A stretch of DNA of 64,000 nt, taken from contig CALWPL010000001.1 of assembly GCA_944383405.1 (NCBI GenBank), positions 1-64,000 on the forward strand, read 5' to 3'. The DNA is from an uncultured Clostridia bacterium (GTDB taxonomy: Bacteria > Bacillota > Clostridia > Christensenellales > UBA1242). The notes under the pieces are model-generated. The model had not been told where the DNA came from and ran no database searches. It worked only from the letters and a program-made list of their open reading frames with translations. Position numbers and translations under genes: made by a program. Shown here piece after piece: positions 27,576 to 37,005 of this stretch (its first letter is position 1; every line of letters begins with the position of its first letter).

Positions 27576-28955
27576 TTATTTTTTTGTAAGAGTATACCCT
27601 TCTTTACTATCCTTTATTTCATAACCAAAATTTGAAATTTCATCTCTTAACTTATCACTTGTCATAAAATCTTTATTTTTTCTAGCAATTAATCTTTTTT
27701 CTGCTAGTTCTACAATTTTTTGTGGTATAACTTGACTTACAATTTCTTCTTTATCAAGTTCTAGCCCAAGAGCCTTATCAAATTTTAAAACTAAGTTATA
27801 AATATCAACTGATTTTTCTTGATTTTTTAACATAGTCCAAATAACGCCTAATGCAAGTGGAATATTTAAATCGTCATTTATTGCATCTAAAAAGTCCTTT
27901 GAGTACTTTTGCAATATTTCATCATTTGTTTTATTGCTTGCATTTTTATGCTCTTTTATAAGTGTTTTTAAATTTTTATATCCATTACTGCTAGCCTTTA
28001 AACCTTCAAAAGTAAAATTTAATTTTTTACTGTAATGAGTATTTAAGCAAAAATACTTAAAATCCATTGCACTAAAACCTTTTTTCTCTAAGTCAGAAAG
28101 TGTGTAAACATTGCCAAGACTCTTGCTCATTTTTCCACCATCGACAAGCAAGAACTCATTATGCATCCACATATTTACAACTCTATGCCCCGCAAGAGCA
28201 TCATTTTGTGCTATTTCATCTTCATGATGAACTGTTTTATGGTCTATCCCACCAGTATGAATATCAAATTTGTCTCCTAGTATCGTTTTTCCCATAGCGG
28301 AGCACTCAATATGCCAACCAGGGCAGCCAACTCCCCAAGGGCTATCCCATTTCATAATGTGATTTTCCGGCACAAATTTCCATAAAGCAAAATCAAATGG
28401 ATGATGTTTGTTTAAATTTTCTTCAATTCTTGCGTTACCTGTCTTTGTTAAGTCTTTTTGACTAAGTTGACCGTAAGAAGGGAATTTTTGCACATCAAAA
28501 TATATGCCGTCATCAATTCTATAAGTAAAACCTTTTTTTTCTAATCCTTTAACAAACTCTATCATCTGTGGAACAAACTTTGTTGCATAAGTAATGTTTT
28601 CAGGAATATCAATATTAAGTTTTTTTAAGTCGTCAAAAAATATGCCGGCATAGAATTTTGCTATTTCGTAAGGACTCTTATTTTCTCTTTTTGAAGCAAG
28701 TTCCATTTTGTCATCGCCGCTATCTTCATCACTTGTTAGATGCCCTACATCTGTTACATTCATTACGCCTTTTATATCATATCCATTATACTTTAAAACT
28801 CGCCTTAGTGAGTCCATAAATATATATGCTCTCATATTACCTATATGCTGATAGTAGTATACAGTAGGTCCACAAGTATACATCTTTACCTTGTTATCTT
28901 CAATAGATTTAAATTCTTCTTTCTTATTTGTGAGTGAGTTGTATAATTTAAGCAT
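27576..28955 (-). CDS. cysS: Cysteinyl-tRNA synthetase
   Basis: Class I synthetase charging tRNA-Cys. The zinc-site Cys lies in MYTCGPTVYYY, the HIGH equivalent is HIGN near residue 37, further zinc ligands are in GCPGWHIECSAMG and HKTVHHEDE, and the KMSKS loop is GGKMSKSLGN. Length 459 aa is normal. Its ATG overlaps the 3' end of the MarR gene by 8 nt, so expression is probably coupled to it. No T-box leader was seen upstream of the pair. Confidence 0.96.
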   Translation of the reverse strand: MLKLYNSLTNKKEEFKSIEDNKVKMYTCGPTVYYYQHIGNMRAYIFMDSLRRVLKYNGYDIKGVMNVTDVGHLTSDEDSGDDKMELASKRENKSPYEIAKFYAGIFFDDLKKLNIDIPENITYATKFVPQMIEFVKGLEKKGFTYRIDDGIYFDVQKFPSYGQLSQKDLTKTGNARIEENLNKHHPFDFALWKFVPENHIMKWDSPWGVGCPGWHIECSAMGKTILGDKFDIHTGGIDHKTVHHEDEIAQNDALAGHRVVNMWMHNEFLLVDGGKMSKSLGNVYTLSDLEKKGFSAMDFKYFCLNTHYSKKLNFTFEGLKASSNGYKNLKTLIKEHKNASNKTNDEILQKYSKDFLDAINDDLNIPLALGVIWTMLKNQEKSVDIYNLVLKFDKALGLELDKEEIVSQVIPQKIVELAEKRLIARKNKDFMTSDKLRDEISNFGYEIKDSKEGYTLTKK

Positions 28956-29391
28956 CTTCTATTACTCCTTTCCTTGCTTTATTTAAAATATTAATAATGT
29001 TTGTGTAATGTTCTACTAAAAAATTAATTTCTTTTTCTTCCAATTTTGAGCAATATATTTTATTTAATTTGTTTAAACTATCTTGCAAATACTTTTCGCC
29101 TATGTTTGTTAACTCATAATATATTATTCTATGGTCGCTTTCATCAACTGTATGAATTATTTTTCCTTCTTTTTCTAAACTTTTACAAGCGTTTGCAATG
29201 TTTGACTTTGCTATATTTAACTCCTCTACTAAAATTGAAGGCGAAATACTTTTACTTGTATAAATTATGCATAAAATTTCAAAATTTATGGAATAAATCT
29301 GCTTCCATAATTTTATGTCATTCTCTTTACATATGTTTTCTATACATCTCTTACTATTTAACATATTGATGTAAAGTTCGTAATTATTCAT
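28948..29391 (-). CDS. MarR-family transcriptional regulator
   Basis: A 147-aa winged-helix protein: ISPSILVEELNIAKSNIANACKSLEKEGKI is the recognition helix region, followed by the wing VDESDHRIIYYELT. Helices at both ends would form the dimer interface, as in MarR proteins. I start at the ATG at 29391, with AAAGGA 6 nt upstream; a longer frame to 29430 lacks a site. It overlaps cysS by 8 nt, an unusual partner for a MarR regulator. Ligand unknown. Confidence 0.8.
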   Translation of the reverse strand: MNNYELYINMLNSKRCIENICKENDIKLWKQIYSINFEILCIIYTSKSISPSILVEELNIAKSNIANACKSLEKEGKIIHTVDESDHRIIYYELTNIGEKYLQDSLNKLNKIYCSKLEEKEINFLVEHYTNIINILNKARKGVIEDA

Positions 29392-29667
29392 TGTTATCCT
29401 TTTATTTAAAAAGTAATAAAAGTATAACAATAGGCGCCCTTAATGTCAATTAATATGCTTGATTTTTAATAAATTTTAAGATAAAATTAAATTGTTGTAA
29501 AAATAAAATTATAGTAAATTTTTATAACAAAAACATTTTGAATTTTAACAAGTTTAAAGATATCTTAATTTTAACTATATAATTTATGTTTAGAATTTTA
29601 AAAAACTTATGATTGTTAATTTATAGTTTTTAAATTTACTAAGTTCAAATGTTTTAATACTAAAAAT

Positions 29668-29756
29668 GGAGAGGTATCGAAGTGGTCATAACGAGGCTGA
29701 CTCGAAATCAGTTTGAGAGCAATCTCACGCAGGTTCGAATCCTGTCCTCTCTGCCA
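29668..29756 (+). tRNA. tRNA-Ser (anticodon CGA)
   Basis: An 89-nt class II tRNA with acceptor GGAGAGG / CCTCTCT, anticodon stem GCTGA/TCAGT with loop CTCGAAA, a long variable arm (TTGAGAGCAATCTCAC region), T loop TTCGAAT, discriminator G73 and encoded CCA. It reads UCG codons. Confidence 0.95.
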
Positions 29757-29758
29757 GT

Positions 29759-29805
29759 AAAAACCTAAGTTAAACAAATAAAAGTTTAATTTAGGTTTTT
29801 TATTT
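29759..29805 (+). terminator. Terminator of tRNA-Ser
   Basis: AAAAACCTAAGTTAAAC / GTTTAATTTAGGTTTTTT stem with an 8-nt loop and T-run, immediately after the CCA. Confidence 0.85.
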
Positions 29806-29939
29806 TCAAACATCAAGACCTTTTTATTTACAAAAAAATTTATCTAAATTTATCTTACTTAAATTACTAAAAATAATTTACACTTAATATTTTTAAATAT
29901 ATTTCTTCTAGATGTTTAACATATACTAATATTAATTAA

Positions 29940-29975
29940 TTGACAATATTCTGCTCAAAAAGATAAAATAAGTTG
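29940..29975 (+). promoter_or_regulatory. Promoter of the lipoprotein gene at 29993
   Basis: TTGACA (29940-29945), 18-nt spacer, TAAAAT (29964-29969). Predicted +1 near 29976, leaving a leader that contains the AAGGAAGGGG ribosome site. Confidence 0.6.
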
Positions 29976-29992
29976 AAAAAGGAAGGGGTAAA

Positions 29993-31069
29993 ATGAAATC
30001 AAAAATTTTTAATTTAAAAATTACTTTTAGAATAATAGCAGTTTTAGTGTTTTTTATTTCTGGAATATTTTTACTCACTGCATGTGGAGAAGGTAATCCT
30101 GCTGATAAATTTTATAAGATTAATGCACAAGTACCCACACATAATGAATACATAATTGAGGGCTTGCCAACAGAAGCAAAGCCATTTCAAACTATTAATT
30201 TTACAATTACTATAACAAATAGCGAATATGAACTTGTTAGTGTAAAAGTTAATAATAGAGAACTTTATGGAGTTAGTAACAAGTATTCATTTTATATGAC
30301 TGAAACTGACGCAAATATAACTATTGAAACAAAACATATAGAAGAAATAAAAACAAGTGATTATGTAATTTTTAATTATAAAAATAATACACAAATCGCC
30401 ACACTAGGCGACAACGATTTAAGTCATGTTTATAGAAAATTGTATGTTGATTTTACAAGCACTGTAAGAGTAAATAATGTTCTTGTCGATTTTACTTCAA
30501 CAAACGAAAATGTTATCCCTTTAAACGCCTTAGGGTTTGAAGAAAAAGCGATAGGACTCACAGGTCTTGCTAACACAGGCTATATTACTATTGACCAATC
30601 AAAAATTAATGTTGGCACAACATATCTAAAAATGAAATTTAAGGATAATAATACTTCAAAAAGTGGAACTTTAATTGTCAAGATTGATGTCGTTTCTTAT
30701 GGAGAAGTTGTTTGCCCAACAATGCCCGAAACACTTACCTTTGATTTTTCTGATTTTGACAATGATACAACTTTTACTCTTCGTTTAAGTGATAATGATT
30801 ATCAAGGAGAAATAGGAGATAATTTCAAAGACTATTCTTTGACAAAAGAAAACAATTCGATTACTTTTGATTATAGAATGTATCATTCATATTGGATTGC
30901 TATTTGTGTTGGTAATAGTTATGACTATACTAAAACATATAAAATTGGCGAAAAAATTCTTGGAAGTGGCAGTTCAACAATAGGCTTTGATAGCTATCAA
31001 GATAACAAATTGACCTTTATAAATCCAAATAAAAATCTTGAACTAATTGTCTATAATGAACTAAATTAA
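29993..31069 (+). CDS. Putative lipoprotein, 358 aa
   Basis: The signal peptide has a Lys-rich start, a hydrophobic core and a lipobox FLLTACGEG (Cys near 31). The mature protein is beta-rich and looks like two or three small Ig- or jelly-roll-like domains. The first (about 40-115) is of the type ITITNSEYELVSVKVNNREL, often seen in surface-repeat proteins of gut Firmicutes. No catalytic motif recognised. AAGGAAGGGG precedes the ATG. It stands alone on the plus strand between tRNA-Ser and pgi. Confidence 0.75.
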   Translation: MKSKIFNLKITFRIIAVLVFFISGIFLLTACGEGNPADKFYKINAQVPTHNEYIIEGLPTEAKPFQTINFTITITNSEYELVSVKVNNRELYGVSNKYSFYMTETDANITIETKHIEEIKTSDYVIFNYKNNTQIATLGDNDLSHVYRKLYVDFTSTVRVNNVLVDFTSTNENVIPLNALGFEEKAIGLTGLANTGYITIDQSKINVGTTYLKMKFKDNNTSKSGTLIVKIDVVSYGEVVCPTMPETLTFDFSDFDNDTTFTLRLSDNDYQGEIGDNFKDYSLTKENNSITFDYRMYHSYWIAICVGNSYDYTKTYKIGEKILGSGSSTIGFDSYQDNKLTFINPNKNLELIVYNELN

Positions 31070-31352
31070 TTTTTTCAATTTATTAATTCATAGCAAAAAT
31101 TAATTAGCATTTATTAAAGTCATAACTTATTTTGTTTTTTAAATTTAAAGTATAATAGTTATAATATTTTACTATGCTTTAAGGGTTAATATAATCATAA
31201 AAAGTAGATTTTATTATCAAAAAATTTTGGAAACTATGCTTTCTTATATTTTACCCTGTTTACTTGTTTGTTTTTGTATGAATTTATGCAAAAATAAATT
31301 TTTCCAGAATCTTCTTAAATATTAATGAAATATATTTCTTTAATTTTCTTTG
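31070..31352. other. AT-rich gap between convergent lipoprotein and pgi
   Basis: No clear terminator hairpin was found. One short frame at 31236-31325 (+) would encode a 29-residue Cys-containing hydrophobic peptide (MLSYILPCLLVCFCMNLCKN...), with only a weak GGAAA upstream. I regard it as doubtful. Confidence 0.4.
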
Positions 31353-32690
31353 TTAATTAAGATTGATAAACTCCTGATTATTTACAAAATTATTTATTTG
31401 TTCTTTTTGTTTTTCTAAATTTGCAAAGCCCAAACTTGCTTTTGTATAAATTTTACTTGCTTCAACTCCGTCTTGATTATATGTATTTATCCCCATCATT
31501 TCTCCCATAAAGGCAGTCATCATTTGTAAATAAAAAATTAAAGCTCCCATATTTTTCTCATCAATTTTTTCTAAATAAATCGAGTAATTTGGTTTATCAA
31601 GTTGTGTGAGAGAAAATCTTGTAGCGTTAAATTCAAAATTAAATAATTTACTAAGATTTATTTTATTTAATTTATCCATAAATGGTATTTCATAATCAAG
31701 TTTAAAGTCAAAGTCTTGTTTTTCTAGTTTTAAAAAAATAAAAAGTTTATCTTCTGGCCCTTCTGTATATAATTGCAACTGACTATGCTGGTCAGTTACG
31801 CCAAGTGCTTTAATGGGATTTTGCCCCGTAAACACTTCTTCCCCTTTCAAATTATATTTTTTCCCAAGACTTTCTGCCCATAATTGTGCGAAATAATCAC
31901 TCGCAAGAGAAAGTCTATCGCTATAAGGCATAAAAACTAAGTTAGTCAATTTATTTTGTAAACATGTAAAATTTATACAAGCACTTAAATATGATAAGTT
32001 CTTTTTCCCTATTTTTTTACTGTTATCCCTAACTTCTCTTGCCCCTTGTAAAAGACTTTCAATATCAAGCCCCATAATGCTAGCAGGAATTAACCCCACA
32101 TTACTTAACACGCTAAATCTTCCACCTACATCTTTTGGTATATCAAAAACAGAAAATTTTTGACTTTTAGCAAAATTATATAGGTCATTTTTTTGTGTTG
32201 TGGTTACAAAAATATGTTTTTCAGGTTTTAATCTTTTTTCTTGTAATATTTTAATAACCATTGACATTTGTGCTAGTGTCTCGCAAGTCGTTCCCGATTT
32301 AGTTATAACATTAAACACTGTTTTTTTAATGTCTAGCGAATTTAATAAACTGACAAAGTAATCGCTATCTATGTTATCACAAACAAAAGTTTTTATTTTT
32401 CCACTATTATTAATTGAATCAAAAAAGGCGTGCTTTAACATTTTAACGCCAAGAGCACTACCACCTATGCCAAGCACAACAAAATTTTTGAATTTTGACC
32501 TTATTTTTTTTGCAAAAAGTTGAATTTCATTTATTTTTTCTTTTGTTATATCAATTATATCAACCCAGCCAAGCATATCGCTTTTCTTTTTTAAAAATAT
32601 ATTTTCAACAATTTCTTTTTGTTTGCTTTCATTAATAGCAAAATCCTTAAAAATTGAACTATTTTTTATTCCTGATAATTCTATTTTCAT
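31353..32690 (-). CDS. pgi: Glucose-6-phosphate isomerase
   Basis: Interconverts glucose-6-phosphate and fructose-6-phosphate. SIS-type phosphate loops FVVLGIGGSALG and VITKSGTTCET, the GGRFSVLSNVGL signature region, and DQHSQLQLYTEGP (catalytic His) are all visible. Length 445 aa matches Firmicute Pgi. GGAG precedes the ATG by 4 nt. It ends the six-gene glycogen operon, linking glucose-1-P released by GlgP (after a mutase) to glycolysis. Confidence 0.95.
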   Translation of the reverse strand: MKIELSGIKNSSIFKDFAINESKQKEIVENIFLKKKSDMLGWVDIIDITKEKINEIQLFAKKIRSKFKNFVVLGIGGSALGVKMLKHAFFDSINNSGKIKTFVCDNIDSDYFVSLLNSLDIKKTVFNVITKSGTTCETLAQMSMVIKILQEKRLKPEKHIFVTTTQKNDLYNFAKSQKFSVFDIPKDVGGRFSVLSNVGLIPASIMGLDIESLLQGAREVRDNSKKIGKKNLSYLSACINFTCLQNKLTNLVFMPYSDRLSLASDYFAQLWAESLGKKYNLKGEEVFTGQNPIKALGVTDQHSQLQLYTEGPEDKLFIFLKLEKQDFDFKLDYEIPFMDKLNKINLSKLFNFEFNATRFSLTQLDKPNYSIYLEKIDEKNMGALIFYLQMMTAFMGEMMGINTYNQDGVEASKIYTKASLGFANLEKQKEQINNFVNNQEFINLN

Positions 32691-32713
32691 TTTTCTCCAC
32701 TCTTAAAATAATT

Positions 32714-34537
32714 TTATTTTGAAACTAAAACTAGATAATCATCTTTTTTCAAGATTAATTTTTGACTCAGTTTCTCATTTGTAAAATAATTAATCATATT
32801 GTCTTTTGTTTCAAATTCAAAATCGTTATCTGACCTATTTATAACAATAATATATTTTTTATTATTCTTTTCTCTTTTATATGAAACAACCCCATTTTCT
32901 GCGTACAAAAGAGAAAAATCTCCATCAATAAAAACTTCATCTTTTCTAAGATTGCCTAACAATTTATACCATTCTAAAAGGTCTATATCTTCTTTTCCCC
33001 ATGGAAAAGGAACTCGACAATATGGGTCTCTCATTCCTTCAACCCCTACTTCATCTCCATAAAATACCGTTGGTATCCCCATGACTGTATATTGCATAAG
33101 ACTGGCAATTTTTAGTAGCTTTTTCCCGTTTTCTCTTTCGTCTTTAGACAAATTATATTTGCTACTTAAATCAATATTTTCTAATTTTTTTATACCCAAA
33201 TAGGTTAAGGCTCTCATCGTATCATGCGTATCAAGTATCGTCATTAATTTGTTTTGTATTTGTTTTGGATACTCATCAAGAATCATATTAACTACATCTA
33301 CAAACTCCTGAACATTTGCATTTTTAACAAAATTAAGTATGGCGTTTTTCATAGGATAATTTGTTACTCCATCAAGATAATCGCCAAGAAAATAATTTTT
33401 TCTTTCATTATATGAAATCTTACAACTAGCGTCTTCCCACACTTCTCCTACAATATATGCATTTTTATTTTTTTGTCTTGCTCTCTTACAAATTGCAAGT
33501 AAAAACTTATTTGATAATTCGTCAACCACATCTAATCTAAATCCCAGTAACCCAAGCGACATATACTTATCAATTATGCCTTCTTTACCTGAGATAAAGT
33601 CAAAAAAAGAAGAATCTTCTCTTGTTTGTGGTAATGTATTAACTCCCCACCAGGAACTATACCTATCTGGAAATTCATAAAACTCATACCATGGATAATA
33701 TTTTGAATTCTTGCTTTGATAAGCCCCAAGACTTTTATATCTGTTTAATTTATTAAAATAAACACTATCACTCCCCGTATGATTAAAAACACCGTCAATT
33801 ATTATATTTATATTTTTTTCTTTGGCTTTTGAAATTAGTTCTTTAAACTTTTCTTCCCCACCAAACATACTATCAATTTTTAGGTAATTTGCAACATCAT
33901 ACTTATGACTACTATTTGCTTCAAAAATAGGAGATAAGTAAATTGTCTTAACATTCAAACTTGCTAAATAATCTAATTTTTTAATAATACCTTGAAAATT
34001 TCCCCCATAGCAATTAAAGTTACATTGTTCGTTGTTTTGATTAAATTCTTTTTCTACTGGTGTTGTCCAATCAGTAATAAGATTTAGTCCTTTTCTTGCA
34101 ATAACTCTACCAGACTTGTTAAATCTATCAACAAAAATATGGTAAATTATTCCTTGCTTGATATCATTATTGTTTATTGTTTCTTTCTGAATGACAAGTT
34201 GGAGATAATTACTCTCAATACAATCATAGCAACAATCAAAATTGCTGCCTTTGCCTAATTTAAAATATCCATTTTTAGTATCAACTTCAAAATGATACCA
34301 AAAAAATCCTACTTCACTAAATAAAAATTTAATTTGAGCGTGAACAAATCTTTCATCAACATATTCAATAGACATTTCAAATTTTTTATCTTCTTCACCA
34401 TCTTTATGAATAACAAAATAGGCCGTCTTAAAGCCTAAAATTTTGCTTATTTGTAATTTATAAGTAACAAAATCTCCTTTCTTACAAACTCCTTTATGAG
34501 TTTTAGAAGTTAGTGGATTAAAAATAAAATTTTTCAT
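32714..34537 (-). CDS. GH13 alpha-glucosidase, neopullulanase/cyclomaltodextrinase type
   Basis: Cleaves alpha-1,4 (and perhaps alpha-1,6) links in maltodextrins. An N-terminal beta domain (about 1-115) resembles the CBM34-type module of cytosolic neopullulanases. The barrel carries conserved regions DGVFNHTG (I), GFRLDVVDE (II, nucleophile Asp), VGEVWE (III, acid Glu) and LDTHDT (IV). No signal peptide, so cytoplasmic. Length 607 aa. GGGGAG precedes the ATG. It likely trims dextrins generated during glycogen breakdown in the same operon. Confidence 0.92.
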   Translation of the reverse strand: MKNFIFNPLTSKTHKGVCKKGDFVTYKLQISKILGFKTAYFVIHKDGEEDKKFEMSIEYVDERFVHAQIKFLFSEVGFFWYHFEVDTKNGYFKLGKGSNFDCCYDCIESNYLQLVIQKETINNNDIKQGIIYHIFVDRFNKSGRVIARKGLNLITDWTTPVEKEFNQNNEQCNFNCYGGNFQGIIKKLDYLASLNVKTIYLSPIFEANSSHKYDVANYLKIDSMFGGEEKFKELISKAKEKNINIIIDGVFNHTGSDSVYFNKLNRYKSLGAYQSKNSKYYPWYEFYEFPDRYSSWWGVNTLPQTREDSSFFDFISGKEGIIDKYMSLGLLGFRLDVVDELSNKFLLAICKRARQKNKNAYIVGEVWEDASCKISYNERKNYFLGDYLDGVTNYPMKNAILNFVKNANVQEFVDVVNMILDEYPKQIQNKLMTILDTHDTMRALTYLGIKKLENIDLSSKYNLSKDERENGKKLLKIASLMQYTVMGIPTVFYGDEVGVEGMRDPYCRVPFPWGKEDIDLLEWYKLLGNLRKDEVFIDGDFSLLYAENGVVSYKREKNNKKYIIVINRSDNDFEFETKDNMINYFTNEKLSQKLILKKDDYLVLVSK

Positions 34538-34564
34538 AATCTCCCCAAAATGTTTTACAAAAAA

Positions 34565-36994
34565 TTAATCTTTAACGCTTTTTAAATCCCAAATATTGTT
34601 AGAGTATTCTTCAATACATCTATCTGATGAGAAAAAGCCTGCTTTTGCAATATTAATTAAACTCATTTTATTCCACAAATACTTGTCTTTATATATTTTA
34701 TCCATTTTATAATATTCGTTTAAATAACTATCAAAATCAATTAAGCACATATAAGGGTCAGGTCTATTTCCTTCTATTAAATATTTTGCTATGTCTTCAA
34801 AACTTTCACCTGCAAAACCCTTTTTTAATAAATCAATTACCTTTTTGACTTTTGGATTATTATTGTAAATATCTATTGGCTTATACCCTTTCTTCCACTC
34901 ATTATCAACTTGCTCACTATTAAGACCAAAGATAAACATATTGTTTTCCCCAACACATTCGCACATTTCAACATTTGCCCCATCATAAGTGCCAAGAGTT
35001 AGTGCCCCATTAATCATAAACTTCATATTTCCCGTTCCACTTGCTTCTTTACCTGCCAAACTTATTTGCTCACTAACTTCACTCGCCGGAATTATATGTT
35101 CTGCAAGTGTTACATTGTAATTTTCTAAAAAAACAACTCTTAGTTTTTTTGAAACAATTTCATTTTCATCAATTTCCTCTGCTAATTTACAAATAAGTGA
35201 AATAATTCGTTTTGCCATGTAATACTTAGATGCAGATTTTCCGCCAAAGAAAAAAATTTGCGGAGTAACAGGCAACTCTGGATTGTCAAGAAGTTGTGAA
35301 TATAAATATATAATTTTTAGCACATTTAATAATTGTCTTTTGTACTCATGAATTCTCTTTACATGAACATCAAAACGCATATTATAATCTATATCTAAGT
35401 TTTGAGTTTGTTTAAGATAATTTGCAAAATCCTTTTTATTCTCTAACTTTATCTTATAAAGTTTATTTAAAAAAGACTTATCATCTTCAAACTTTAATAA
35501 CTTTTCAAGATTTTTTGACTTTAAATAAAAGTCGCTTCCAATACTCGTTTTTATAAGTTCAGTGAGCCTTGGATTTGACTCACAAAGCCATCTTCTATGG
35601 GTAATTCCATTTGTTACATTAGTAAACTTATCCTTGTATAATCTTGAAAAATCATAAAATAATTCGTTTTTTATTATTTCACTATGAAGTTTACTTACGC
35701 CGTTAACTCTTTTACTTCCAATTACAGATAAATTTGCCATTCTAACTTCATTTTGGCTCACAATTGACATCTTTTCAATTTGAGACAAGGTAAATTCATT
35801 TTGATGATTATCAAGTAAATCCTTAGTAAATCTTCTATTTATCTCACAAACTATTTGATAAATTCTAGGCAACATATTCTTAAATAAATTTTGGTCCCAC
35901 TTTTCAAGCGCTTCCATAAGAACTGTATGATTTGTGTAATTAATAGTCTTTCTAACTACTTGCCACGCCTCGTCCCACTCCCAACCATAGTCATCAAGCA
36001 ATATTCTCATAAGTTCTGGTATGCAAAGTGCTGGATGAGTATCATTTATATGAATTGAAATGTAGTCTGATAATTCTTCCAATTTTTTTACTCTTTTCAT
36101 ATGTGAAGAAACAATATTCTGAAGCGCACTTGATACTAGAAAATATTGCTGTTTAAGTCTTAGCATTTTACCTTCATAGTGGTCATCTGCAGGATATAAA
36201 ACCTTACTTATCATTTCTATTTCATTTGCTTCAGCAGTTGCCTTAACATAAGCCCCCTGGCTAAAACTATTTAAATCAAATTTGTTTATACTCTTTGCTT
36301 CCCAAAGTCTGAGTATTGATACTCCTTCACTTTTATATCCACTTATTATCATGTCATAAGGTATTGCCTGAACTTCTGTATAATCTTTATAAATAGGAAC
36401 AAGTTTACCATTTACATAGTTTTCTATTACACTTCCACCAAATCTAACTATTACTGATTTATCCTGCCTTTTTTGTAACCAAAGGTCTCCCGTGCTTCTC
36501 CAACTGTCAGTTAGTTCTATTTGCTCTCCATCAACAATTTTTTGTTTAAATAGTCCATATTCGTATAAAATGCTATGCCCCATACTAGGATAACTAAGTG
36601 TTGCAAGACTATCCATAAAACAGGCGGCCAGTCTCCCAAGCCCACCATTACCAAGTGCTGGATCAATTTCAACTTCATAAACCTGATTAATATCAAAATT
36701 ATAATTACTTAAAACCTTTGTAAAAGCATCGTCAATTTGTAAATTAAATAATGCGTTTTTTAAATTTCTCCCAAGCAAAAACTCCATACAAAGATAATGA
36801 ACTCGCTTTGCCTTTTTCTTTTTAATAAGATTGTAGAAATCTTCCCTTTTTTCAAGAAGAATATCATGACAAATTAATGTTAATGCTTTATAAATATCCT
36901 TTAAATTAGATTCTTTAATTGAGATTTGGAAATACTTATTTAGGTAATCTTCAAGTAATTTTTCTGCCTTCTGTTCTGTTAATTTTATATTCAA
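34565..36994 (-). CDS. glgP: Glycogen/maltodextrin phosphorylase
   Basis: Releases glucose-1-phosphate from alpha-1,4-glucan with inorganic phosphate. The GT35 fold is complete at 809 aa. The PLP Lys lies in AGKEASGTGNMKFMINGALT, GNGGLGRLAACF is in the N-terminal half and RIHEYKRQLLN precedes the PLP region. The start is TTG at 36994, with AAGGAG 8 nt upstream. It is 11 nt downstream of glgA and 27 nt upstream of the GH13 gene. Confidence 0.95.
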   Translation of the reverse strand: MNIKLTEQKAEKLLEDYLNKYFQISIKESNLKDIYKALTLICHDILLEKREDFYNLIKKKKAKRVHYLCMEFLLGRNLKNALFNLQIDDAFTKVLSNYNFDINQVYEVEIDPALGNGGLGRLAACFMDSLATLSYPSMGHSILYEYGLFKQKIVDGEQIELTDSWRSTGDLWLQKRQDKSVIVRFGGSVIENYVNGKLVPIYKDYTEVQAIPYDMIISGYKSEGVSILRLWEAKSINKFDLNSFSQGAYVKATAEANEIEMISKVLYPADDHYEGKMLRLKQQYFLVSSALQNIVSSHMKRVKKLEELSDYISIHINDTHPALCIPELMRILLDDYGWEWDEAWQVVRKTINYTNHTVLMEALEKWDQNLFKNMLPRIYQIVCEINRRFTKDLLDNHQNEFTLSQIEKMSIVSQNEVRMANLSVIGSKRVNGVSKLHSEIIKNELFYDFSRLYKDKFTNVTNGITHRRWLCESNPRLTELIKTSIGSDFYLKSKNLEKLLKFEDDKSFLNKLYKIKLENKKDFANYLKQTQNLDIDYNMRFDVHVKRIHEYKRQLLNVLKIIYLYSQLLDNPELPVTPQIFFFGGKSASKYYMAKRIISLICKLAEEIDENEIVSKKLRVVFLENYNVTLAEHIIPASEVSEQISLAGKEASGTGNMKFMINGALTLGTYDGANVEMCECVGENNMFIFGLNSEQVDNEWKKGYKPIDIYNNNPKVKKVIDLLKKGFAGESFEDIAKYLIEGNRPDPYMCLIDFDSYLNEYYKMDKIYKDKYLWNKMSLINIAKAGFFSSDRCIEEYSNNIWDLKSVKD

Positions 36995-37005
36995 AGTTTG
37001 TCTCC

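Noticed and set aside
28948-29667. Possible T-box leader for cysS
   Set aside because: No AGGGTGGAACCGCG-like T-box sequence or specifier hairpin was found upstream of marR-cysS; the marR overlap explains the missing leader.
29616-29816. 66-codon minus-strand frame containing QRGQDSNLRE
   Set aside because: It is the antisense translation of tRNA-Ser, a well-known annotation artefact, with no coding support.
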